64,000 nt of DNA from Psychrobacter sp. Choline-02u-9 (GTDB taxonomy: Bacteria; Pseudomonadota; Gammaproteobacteria; Pseudomonadales; Moraxellaceae), in the NCBI RefSeq assembly GCF_002836505.1, contig NZ_PJBF01000040.1:420643-484642 (forward strand). Direction: 5' to 3'. The position numbers and the translations under genes are program-made. The notes below the pieces were generated by a model, which had not been told where the DNA came from, ran no database searches, and was given only the letters and a program-made list of their open reading frames with translations. Shown here one piece after another: positions 57,427-64,000 of the stretch. The number at the start of each line of letters is the position of its first letter. The first letter of the stretch is position 1.

Positions 57427-57703
57427 TTACGATATATTGCATGCGACGTTTAAACCTAGTGGCTATGTCAGTAATGGCGCAGATAATATTGCTAACTACC
57501 TTATCTGTGAGCTCTGTATTCAGTCAGGTACTGGTTTGGCTAGGTTCCTAAGTATTGATAGTTGCTTTGATAATCATACGGCGCTGCGCATATGGGTACA
57601 GAAGCGCTTAGAAACTAATCTCGACTATGTCTTTGATGATATGTGTAGTCAGCTACAGAGTGAGCTCTACGAGCTTCTACCTCAAACTGGCTATGGATAT
57701 TAA
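57413..57703 (+). CDS. Unknown small protein in the integrase operon (orfA)
   Basis: 96 residues, not recognised. It begins inside the integrase gene: the ATG at 57413 has AAGGGG upstream and overlaps the integrase stop by 14 bases, implying translational coupling. Composition is balanced, with two Cys in LICELCIQSG (CxxxxxxxxC-like spacing CELC) and a predicted mostly helical fold. No HTH, membrane or metal motif is evident. Starting at the second Met (57419) is possible. Confidence 0.65.
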   Translation: MKMIDYDILHATFKPSGYVSNGADNIANYLICELCIQSGTGLARFLSIDSCFDNHTALRIWVQKRLETNLDYVFDDMCSQLQSELYELLPQTGYGY

Positions 57704-57713
57704 GGAGGGTATT

Positions 57714-58034
57714 ATGAGCATAAACTTCGTCTTTGATTCAGCTCTAGAGGATACAGCAAAGCGTTTGTGCCATGAGTATTGGTCCTATGTGTCGCCCAGT
57801 GATTATATAGCGCATTTAGAACTGCTTTGTTATGAACACAACACGGAGACTGATGTTTTATTTACTACACTTGCAAAATGTCAGGTTTATTTAGATGACG
57901 TACATTGTGAGTACTGTGGTCGTCCCTATCAATTAGATGTCCCAGCAGATATTCCTCATGCAAGGAGATTGAACTCTTGGTTTTGTGAGGGGTGTATTAG
58001 CTTTTCTGGTGGACAGTTTGTCCTAGGTAGGTAA
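57714..58034 (+). CDS. Unknown small protein with C-terminal zinc ribbon (orfB)
   Basis: 106 residues. The N-terminal half is acidic and helical (LEDTAKRLCHEYWSYVSPSD); the C-terminal half has two CxxC knuckles, C65/C68 (HCEYCGRPYQ) and C91/C94 (FCEGCISF), spaced like a treble-clef or rubredoxin-type zinc ribbon. The start at 57714 follows a very strong site, AAGGAGGG. It begins 10 bases after orfA and ends the operon, with a terminator at 58063. Not a known recombination directionality factor by sight. Confidence 0.7.
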   Translation: MSINFVFDSALEDTAKRLCHEYWSYVSPSDYIAHLELLCYEHNTETDVLFTTLAKCQVYLDDVHCEYCGRPYQLDVPADIPHARRLNSWFCEGCISFSGGQFVLGR

Positions 58035-58062
58035 ATCTTGAAATAGTTAGAATTAAAAAAAC

Positions 58063-58094
58063 AAAAAAGCCTCAGCTCAAAGCTGGGGCTTTTT
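58063..58094 (+). terminator. Intrinsic terminator after the integrase operon
   Basis: AGCCTCAGCT pairs with AGCTGGGGCT (one G-U pair) with a 3-base loop, followed by TTTT; A tract on the other side lets it also end the convergent TRAP gene. Confidence 0.82.
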
Positions 58095-58139
58095 CAATTT
58101 AGCCAGTTCAGCTATATTTTAGCTAAAATTTTTATCAGA

Positions 58140-59186
58140 TTACACTTTACAGACTACACTAGCTTCTTTAGCCTTATCATAGACCCCGTAAGCATCTAGT
58201 CCTAAAGACTCCACATCATCAAGATATTTCTTTGTACCTTTTTCAAGTGGGCCTTTCCAATCTGGGTCATTGAGTGGGTCTAGGATATCGACAACTTCGT
58301 CTCCTTGATCGATAGCTGCTTGTAGCTGCGTTGAATAAGTCTTATCCCACATGGCCCCTACTTTCTTGCTAAGTGCCATACCTGAATTATCATCAATAAC
58401 TTGTTTTAAATCTTCTGGCAGACCTTCATACTTATCACTATTCATAGTGACCATCAAAGCAGAACTATAAAATGGCATATTGGTATGATACTTCGTCAAC
58501 TCATTTAGTTTGAAAGTCTCCATAGCTTCCCATGGAAAGCTCAAGCCATCAACGACACCACGCTGTAAAGAAGTATATATATCATTGGCAGGTAGCCCAA
58601 CCGGAGATGCTCCCATGCTCTCGATGATGTCACCTGCAACGGCTGAAGGCCTACGAATACGCATACCTCTCATATCCTCAGGAGTTCTGATCAATTTATT
58701 AGTACTGTGCAAGGTTCCAGGTCCTGTGGCAAACATAAAGAGCAAGTGAGAATCTTTATACTCGTCAGCAATCGTACCATTGTCATACAAGGTTTGCAGC
58801 ATACAGCCTGTTTGTGTTGATGAGTTAGATAATCCTGGAAGCTCTGCAATCTGAGATAGTGGGAATCGACCACTTGTATAACCTTGTACTTGTGAGCCAA
58901 TATCAATGGTTCCTTTTACAGCAGACTCATAAGCTGTATCCGCTTTGCTAATAGTGGCTGAAGGGTATACTTCAACTTGAAGACGCCCGCCCGAATCAGC
59001 TTCGATTTTTTTTGCCCAAGGTTCAAAAATCTCTTTATTAATATCAGATGTTGCAGGATAGAAATGTGAGAAACGTAAAACAGTGGTCTCTTCTGAAGAA
59101 GTCGTACCATTACTAGATTGGTTTGAACAACCTAAAAGGCTCATCGCGGCTAGCACACTTATCGGAAAAATGGGTGCTAATTTCAT
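58140..59186 (-). CDS. TRAP transporter substrate-binding lipoprotein (DctP family)
   Basis: Periplasmic solute receptor of a tripartite ATP-independent transporter. 348 residues. Signal peptide with lipobox Cys (LLGC, about residue 20) followed by the DctP/TeaA-type domain: TVLRFSHFYPATSD, RGMRIRRPSAV with the Arg that usually binds a carboxylate, and VDGLSFPWEAM. The start at 59186 has AAGGAA 7 bases upstream. No dctQ or dctM membrane gene is in the window, so it is an orphan here. Most DctP ligands are organic acids; the actual one is unknown. Confidence 0.9.
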   Translation of the reverse strand: MKLAPIFPISVLAAMSLLGCSNQSSNGTTSSEETTVLRFSHFYPATSDINKEIFEPWAKKIEADSGGRLQVEVYPSATISKADTAYESAVKGTIDIGSQVQGYTSGRFPLSQIAELPGLSNSSTQTGCMLQTLYDNGTIADEYKDSHLLFMFATGPGTLHSTNKLIRTPEDMRGMRIRRPSAVAGDIIESMGASPVGLPANDIYTSLQRGVVDGLSFPWEAMETFKLNELTKYHTNMPFYSSALMVTMNSDKYEGLPEDLKQVIDDNSGMALSKKVGAMWDKTYSTQLQAAIDQGDEVVDILDPLNDPDWKGPLEKGTKKYLDDVESLGLDAYGVYDKAKEASVVCKV

Positions 59187-59264
59187 TATCAATTCCTTTT
59201 GATAGTAGTCATAAGTTCATTAATTTAACTTATGTTTTTATAGTATTTGACAGGTAAGTTAAAT

Positions 59265-59280
59265 CCACTATTAGTAGTGG
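59265..59280. promoter_or_regulatory. Palindrome CCACTATTAGTAGTGG near the DctP gene
   Basis: Perfect 6-4-6 inverted repeat, 79-94 bases upstream of the DctP start. A candidate operator; the half-site differs from that of the second palindrome. Confidence 0.5.
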
Positions 59281-59547
59281 TTATAAATAATCAGGTCAAT
59301 ATATACTTAACGTAAAACTGAACACTCATCTGAAATTAGCAACTAAATTGATAGCTGTCAAATCATTTAATGACTATTCTCTAATGTTTATGATAATGTA
59401 ATACCTTACAAACATCGGCTAGTTAAGCATGCTAATAAATTCAGATATTGCTTACTTTTCTGGTACCTAGAATCTTTTAATACGTTTTTTTGCAGCTCAC
59501 TGCACACTGCTCTTGTAAAAAATGTATTGAAAGTAAAAATGTTAATA

Positions 59548-59563
59548 AGGTAAGTAGTTACCT
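59548..59563. promoter_or_regulatory. Palindrome AGGTAAGTAGTTACCT near the dehydrogenase gene
   Basis: Perfect 6-4-6 inverted repeat, nearly extendable by TA on each side, 114-129 bases upstream of the dehydrogenase start. A candidate operator for an unidentified regulator. Confidence 0.5.
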
Positions 59564-59676
59564 AATACGCTTGAAAAGCATTGACGCCTTATAAGAGTCT
59601 AATCAATATAAAAGCACTCTTACTTTTGCATCGTTTGTTCTCAACAAGTGAGTATATATATACAAGGAAGAACAAA

Positions 59677-60840
59677 ATGACAGGGATTGAATTTTATACT
59701 AATGGTCATATTGTCAGCGAAGCTGACAGCATGCGCCAAAAGCTAGGTGTTTTAGCAAAACAATATTCTGCAACATCAGCCATCATTATTACAGATGCTG
59801 GTATCTCCGAACTAGGCTATGTCGATATCGCCCAGCAGGCCTTACAGGAAGCCGGTGTTAATGTCGTTGTGTTCGATAGTGTCGTTGCAGACCCGCCCAT
59901 TGAAATTGTTGAAAGCGCTATTAAGCGTGCAAGAGACAATCAATGTGACTTGATCATTGGTTTAGGGGGCGGAAGCTCTATTGATACAGCGAAGATTGTC
60001 GCTTTGTATCCAAATGACTTTCAGTCCGTTAACGATATTTTAGATAGAGATATTAGTGGTTTCAAAAAACTGCCGCTATTTGCCATACCGACCACTGCTG
60101 GTACGGGCGCAGAGTCTACCTTTGTCTCCGTGATTACCGCAAAAGATGGCAGTAAAAAAGCTATTTATACTCCTAAAATCCTACCTGACGTCGCCATTTT
60201 AGATGCAACATTAACACTAAAACTACCCCGTCATATCACTGCAGCGACCGCGCTTGATGCCATGGTGCATTGTATTGAAGCCTATACCAGTCGCACTAAA
60301 AAGAATCCTATTTCAGATGCACTAGCCCTAAAAGGCTTACAGATGCTTTGGAATAATTTTGAAAAAGTGTTAAACCAAGGTGACGATATTGATGCTCGTG
60401 CCGATATGCTGTTAGGTTCCACACTGGCAGGCATCGCCTTCGTCAATGCCTCTGTAGCCGCTGTTCACGGGCTCTCCTATCCCCTTAGTATTAACTTCCA
60501 CATTCCACATGGACATGCTAATGCACTCGTCATGTGCGGTGTTTTTACATTTAACTTATCAGAAGCTGCTCCTCTATACGCAGAGCTTGCTCGTGCTGTC
60601 ATGCCCACTCAAACAGCTGGAATGGCAGATTTAGATGCAGCGACTTCATTTATTAGTCAACTAAAAATATTTTTGGAAAACAGTGGTCTTAAATACCGTT
60701 TGAGTGAATTGGATATTACAAAGAACGATATTCCTGCCCTAGCCGACATAGTTATCAATACCTATGCGCGACTAATCGCAACCAATCCCAAAGATATGAC
60801 TTTAGAGGAAGTCACTGCAATATATGAAGAAATAGCCTGA
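59677..60840 (+). CDS. Iron-containing alcohol dehydrogenase
   Basis: NAD(P)-dependent, group III dehydrogenase. 387 residues: an N-terminal Rossmann-like half with the nucleotide loop GLGGGSSIDTAK and the family signature in TTAGTGAESTFVSV, then the helical iron domain with metal ligands in ALDAMVHCIEAY, AAVHGLSYPL and IPHGHANAL. The start at 59677 has AAGGAAG 6 bases upstream. Substrate cannot be named; relatives act on 1,3-propanediol, 4-hydroxybutyrate, lactaldehyde or other short alcohols. The SMP-30 gene follows after 49 bases. Confidence 0.9.
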   Translation: MTGIEFYTNGHIVSEADSMRQKLGVLAKQYSATSAIIITDAGISELGYVDIAQQALQEAGVNVVVFDSVVADPPIEIVESAIKRARDNQCDLIIGLGGGSSIDTAKIVALYPNDFQSVNDILDRDISGFKKLPLFAIPTTAGTGAESTFVSVITAKDGSKKAIYTPKILPDVAILDATLTLKLPRHITAATALDAMVHCIEAYTSRTKKNPISDALALKGLQMLWNNFEKVLNQGDDIDARADMLLGSTLAGIAFVNASVAAVHGLSYPLSINFHIPHGHANALVMCGVFTFNLSEAAPLYAELARAVMPTQTAGMADLDAATSFISQLKIFLENSGLKYRLSELDITKNDIPALADIVINTYARLIATNPKDMTLEEVTAIYEEIA

Positions 60841-60889
60841 TAAAAAATATTGTATAAATAATTTTGTCTATCAATCAAGGAAGATGGTT

Positions 60890-61789
60890 ATGTCGAAATA
60901 TACAGTAGAAGTTGCTGTTGATGGCTTTCACTATTTAGAAGGACCTCGCTGGTATCAAAATGCGCTATGGTTTGTTGATTTCTATACTCAAGGGGTTTAT
61001 CGAGTTAACGATGAAGGAGTAGCAGAGAAAATCATCCATGTTGAACAGCAACCTTCCGGTTTAGGATGGTTGCCTGATGGGCGTTTGCTGGTTGTGTCGA
61101 TGAAAGACCGCAAAGTCTTACGACTAGAAAATGATGGTAACTTGGTCGTTCACGCTGATATCTGGGAGCATTGCGGTGGTCATGCAAATGATATGGTGGT
61201 TTCAGCCAATGGTAATGCTTATGTCGGCAACTTTGGTTTTGATTTGATGGGTGGCGCTGACCATGAAAACACAGGGCTTGTATTGGTTAAGCCTGATGGA
61301 AGCTCACAGGTTGTCGCTGAAGGATTGGCATTTCCAAATGGGATGGTTATCTCTGCCGATCAAAAAACATTGATCGTTAACGAGCTATTTGGTAATAAAG
61401 TTACGCAATTTGATATCAAAGAAGATGGTAGCCTCGAAGAAAAGCGTGACTTTGCTAATTTTGGAGAATTAGGTGATGAGCCAAATCTGGGTCTACGTAT
61501 AGAAAATGCCAGTATATTACCTGATGGTCTCACGTTAGATGCCGAAGGTGCTGTTTGGATCGCAGATACCTTAAATCAGCGAGCTGTACGTATAGCAAAG
61601 GGTGGCAAGATTTTAGAAACTATCGATACTGCACCCGATGGTATCTTTGCGGTTACTCTTGGTGGACATGATGGTAAGACATTATTTATGTGCGCGGCGC
61701 CAGACTGGGATGAAGCCTCTCGTAAGGCAGAAACTAAAGGACGTATGCTAGCTGTACAGGTTGAAGTAGGGCATGCAGGTACGCCATAG
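60890..61789 (+). CDS. SMP-30/gluconolactonase-family protein
   Basis: Six-bladed beta-propeller hydrolase, 299 residues. Motifs: LEGPRWY near the start (conserved Glu metal ligand), HANDMVVSANGNAYVGNFGF (conserved Asn and Asp), GLAFPNGMVISADQKTLIV and LPDGLTLDAEGAVWIAD. No signal peptide, so cytosolic. The second ATG is taken as start because the ribosome site AAGGAAG abuts the first. Lies 49 bases after the dehydrogenase, so the pair may oxidise a substrate and open the resulting lactone; the substrate is inferred only as a hydroxy acid or sugar derivative. Confidence 0.88.
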   Translation: MSKYTVEVAVDGFHYLEGPRWYQNALWFVDFYTQGVYRVNDEGVAEKIIHVEQQPSGLGWLPDGRLLVVSMKDRKVLRLENDGNLVVHADIWEHCGGHANDMVVSANGNAYVGNFGFDLMGGADHENTGLVLVKPDGSSQVVAEGLAFPNGMVISADQKTLIVNELFGNKVTQFDIKEDGSLEEKRDFANFGELGDEPNLGLRIENASILPDGLTLDAEGAVWIADTLNQRAVRIAKGGKILETIDTAPDGIFAVTLGGHDGKTLFMCAAPDWDEASRKAETKGRMLAVQVEVGHAGTP

Positions 61790-61810
61790 TTAAAAATTTT
61801 CTCAGGACAT

Positions 61811-61852
61811 AAATAAAAAGCGAGCCACTAGAAGTGGCTTGCTTTTTATTTA
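61811..61852 (+). terminator. Bidirectional terminator between the SMP-30 and DUF819 genes
   Basis: AAATAAAAAGC-AGCCACT pairs with AGTGGCT-GCTTTTTATTT (one internal mismatch) around a 3-base loop, in a convergent intergenic region. Confidence 0.9.
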
Positions 61853-61956
61853 TGAGTCTGTAGTTTTTACAAAGGCATATAGCTTATGTGATTTTTTCTA
61901 GTCTAATATTGAAGAGATTAAATACCGGTATCAATAGTATTATTCTGTTTCAATAA

Positions 61957-63180
61957 TTATACGCCAATTTGGGTCACTATAAAGTAAATAATAGTCCCTA
62001 TATAATTGCCAATCACATAGCCTACCGTGCCGATAACTAAAATAGGCCCCACTAAATTCGTCCAGCCTTTACTAATTGCCAAAGCGGCTGCTGTTGTTGG
62101 ACCACCAATATTGGCATTACAGGCCAATATGACTTCTTCAATACTAAATTTGAAAATCTTTCCTACACCCATGGTGATAGCTAGATTAACCAGTGCAATT
62201 ATGAGTACAAACACGAACAACAATGGTGCCTTAGTCACAATTAGACCAATCGAAGCTGGAATACCGATGACCACAAAGAACAGATAAATACAGTAAGTTC
62301 CCAACTCTTGGCTGCCATTTAGTTTTTCGAAACTGCTCTTAAAAACAGAAACTATTATAAAAGTTATTGTTGTTAGTAGAAGGTATTTATCAGTAATCAA
62401 ACTAATGAGCAGACCAATCACAACATTATCGCTCGTACCTAACAAGGCTTGCAAAAATGCCGACAGCTTGAATGATATTAGAACTATTAGCATAGAAGCA
62501 GCCAAACAAATTGCTATATCTTTTAAGGAAATCAGGTTGGGTTTCCAGTATGCTTCAGACAATGTTCGACTATTCGACATTTCTGGACTTTTCTCAATTG
62601 CGTCTGTATGCGGTGAACCCCATACTCGACGTATGATAGGAACTCCAGCCAATCCAATCAATATTAAAAAATATACGGCCATCATCATATTATCAGCGAC
62701 AATAGTTGCAGCATTGATACTTTCGCTTGGTGCCAATTTAGCTGACATAGCAGCATAGTTTACCCCACCACCACTATATGAAGCTGAAATCATGCCACTG
62801 ACTTTGTCTAATTCCGGAATATAATGCCGTAGGGCCATAAATGCAAGGACAGCACCGACCATAGTTGCCATAGACGATGTTAAAAATAACAGTAGTAGCT
62901 TCCAGCTTTCTTTGACAAGAGACTGTATGTTTGTTTTAAATAAGAGCAAAGGTATTGCTAACGGAACGATATAACCCCAGACGATGTCGTAGGTAGGGGC
63001 ATCTGTTGGAATAACTTTTAAATTGGAGGCGATAATTGCAATCAGCAACGCAATAATAGCACCTGGTATTTTACTAGCCCACTTATAACGTTGTTCAATG
63101 AAAATAGCAGAAGTAGCTGCAATCATTACAAATGTCCATAAAGCTAAATGATCATCTGCCTGAATCAATGTTTCCATCAT
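61957..63180 (-). CDS. DUF819-family membrane protein, likely transporter
   Basis: 407 residues, about 10-11 predicted membrane helices with Gly-rich helix breaks in each half (YSGGGVNYAAMSAKLAPS near 135-150 and CNANIGGPTTAAALAISKGW near 352-372). This repeated re-entrant-type arrangement resembles sodium-coupled transporters of the GltS/CPA type. Family function is unestablished. AAGGAAG precedes the two adjacent ATGs. It begins 51 bases after the dipeptidase gene on the same strand, with no terminator between, so the two are probably co-transcribed. Confidence 0.85.
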   Translation of the reverse strand: MMETLIQADDHLALWTFVMIAATSAIFIEQRYKWASKIPGAIIALLIAIIASNLKVIPTDAPTYDIVWGYIVPLAIPLLLFKTNIQSLVKESWKLLLLFLTSSMATMVGAVLAFMALRHYIPELDKVSGMISASYSGGGVNYAAMSAKLAPSESINAATIVADNMMMAVYFLILIGLAGVPIIRRVWGSPHTDAIEKSPEMSNSRTLSEAYWKPNLISLKDIAICLAASMLIVLISFKLSAFLQALLGTSDNVVIGLLISLITDKYLLLTTITFIIVSVFKSSFEKLNGSQELGTYCIYLFFVVIGIPASIGLIVTKAPLLFVFVLIIALVNLAITMGVGKIFKFSIEEVILACNANIGGPTTAAALAISKGWTNLVGPILVIGTVGYVIGNYIGTIIYFIVTQIGV

Positions 63181-63230
63181 GTTCTTCCTTGAACCTAATA
63201 TTAATAAATATCAAAACTGCAAAGTAATAG

Positions 63231-63932
63231 TCACTGATGGTCTACAATGTCCCAATGAGCTGCACCGTAAATAGCATAGCTTTTTTGGCTATAATATGCC
63301 CAAAGTGAATTGCCATAATCAAAATGCCACCACTCAGTAGGTAAGTTGCTAAAACCTACAAGGCTCATAACCGAATACAGCAATCGTCGGTTTTGACAAG
63401 CAGGATGGCTAGGCTGATCTTCATAGAAGTGCGTATGTGAACGCTCAGTGGGCTCATCAAAATCAGCACCCATATCAAGCCATTCATTCGTTTCGCGATT
63501 GAATAAAGTGATATCTACAGAGCCTCCTGTCAAATGAGGACTAATAAAATCTGCACGCACTGGCGCAACAAAATCTAATAGCAGCTGCTCTTGCTCACTT
63601 TCACTGAGGCTTGGATACGTGACCTTAATACTGTCACCAATTTTTTCTTGCAAAGCTTTCTGAACTGCACTTGAGCGCCAAGCATCAAGTACTAAAATTC
63701 CTAAATGGTTAGGAAGCAAATCAGCAGCTTGTTGTAATTTTTGAATAACAGATTGCCTTGCCACACAAATGTTAATGGCATGATTGACGTTACGATCAAA
63801 ATAAATAGGAAGTTGCTTAAGATTGTCAGTATTTGGGATAGCTAACAATGATTCATTTGATTCGGATATAGATATATTTTCTATATATTTCCAATCGTGT
63901 TTGATGGAAGTAGGAATTAAAGTTGGAAGCAT
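63231..63932 (-). CDS. ddpX: D-alanyl-D-alanine dipeptidase (VanX/DdpX-like, peptidase M15D)
   Basis: Zinc dipeptidase that hydrolyses D-Ala-D-Ala. 233 residues with the zinc motif SPHLTGGSVDITLF (matching the family form SxHxxGxxxD), the catalytic Glu and third ligand in TEWWHFDYG, the substrate Arg in DAWRSS, and no signal peptide, which suggests a cytosolic DdpX-like enzyme. No vanHA-type partner or two-component regulator lies within the window, so a role in vancomycin resistance is not suggested; turnover of imported D-Ala-D-Ala or other dipeptides is more likely. First of the two genes with the DUF819 protein. The last 70 bases of the window upstream of it are AT-rich and presumably hold its promoter. 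Confidence 0.85.
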   Translation of the reverse strand: MLPTLIPTSIKHDWKYIENISISESNESLLAIPNTDNLKQLPIYFDRNVNHAINICVARQSVIQKLQQAADLLPNHLGILVLDAWRSSAVQKALQEKIGDSIKVTYPSLSESEQEQLLLDFVAPVRADFISPHLTGGSVDITLFNRETNEWLDMGADFDEPTERSHTHFYEDQPSHPACQNRRLLYSVMSLVGFSNLPTEWWHFDYGNSLWAYYSQKSYAIYGAAHWDIVDHQ

Positions 63933-64000
63933 TTTATCTCAATATAGTTCTATATTTTTTAGGAAACAATTGTTAATTTTTTTATTATTCTGAGATAGTA

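Larger units (their letters stand above)
59187..59676. other. Divergent intergenic region, DctP gene / alcohol dehydrogenase gene
   Basis: About 490 AT-rich bases carrying both promoters and two palindromes (listed separately). No ORF with a ribosome site; an in-frame extension of the dehydrogenase to 59581 starts with TTG and lacks one. Confidence 0.6.

Noticed and set aside
59581..59676. N-terminal extension of the alcohol dehydrogenase
   Set aside because: Would start with TTG and lacks a ribosome site, while ATG 59677 has one; the extension is not like the family.
55372..64000. Right attachment site duplicating the tRNA 3' end
   Set aside because: Looked for repeats of the T-arm and acceptor sequence (such as GAATCCGATTACGCC) and saw none, so no attR is reported.

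Overview
The window looks like a chromosomal segment of a Psychrobacter-like member of the Moraxellaceae. This rests on recognition of protein families and gene neighbourhoods (PilS/PilR, an AdeIJK-type efflux operon, GpmI, trpS-scpA-scpB, yibN-grxC-secB, ccmFGHI), an AT-leaning base composition and a gammaproteobacterial 6S RNA. No database search was possible. Most genes start at an ATG with a clear AAGGA/GGAG ribosome site, and most units end in strong, often bidirectional, intrinsic terminators.

Positions 1-55,400 are core genome. In order: an Ala-rich small lipoprotein, pgk, a DksA-like protein, thiE, a PBP7-type D,D-peptidase; a three-gene signalling block (GacA/UvrY-like regulator, PilS-like kinase, PilR-like sigma54 activator); a C-terminal processing protease, gpmI, the 6S RNA gene, an FxsA-family protein, ruvC, a META/DUF4377 lipoprotein, sspA, a 1-Cys peroxiredoxin, glnS, ppiB and lpxH, orn divergent from rsgA, the rhodanese-grxC-secB group and adk. 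Then come the ccmFGHI cytochrome c maturation genes, a DUF445 membrane protein, mrdA (PBP2), rsmD, rplM-rpsI, a late lipid A acyltransferase, trpS-scpA-scpB, lolA, rplU-rpmA divergent from ispB, a complete RND efflux operon, hemB and a glutathionyl-hydroquinone reductase.

A tRNA-Val(GAC) gene at 55,295-55,371 marks a change to accessory DNA. Directly behind it is an integration module: candidate integrase arm sites, a small XRE repressor, three helically phased operator-like repeats, an excisionase-like HTH protein, a tyrosine recombinase, and two unrecognised small proteins (one with a predicted zinc ribbon) in one tightly packed operon. No second copy of the tRNA 3' end was seen before the window ends, so an integrated element may continue past position 64,000.

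The rest (58,100-64,000) is metabolic: an orphan TRAP substrate-binding lipoprotein, divergently an iron-containing alcohol dehydrogenase with an SMP-30-type lactonase, and on the other strand a D-Ala-D-Ala dipeptidase (VanX/DdpX-like) followed by a DUF819 membrane protein. Whether this is island cargo or old chromosome cannot be decided from this window. The least explained parts are the int-linked small genes, the dipeptidase/DUF819 pair, and the palindromes between the TRAP and dehydrogenase genes.
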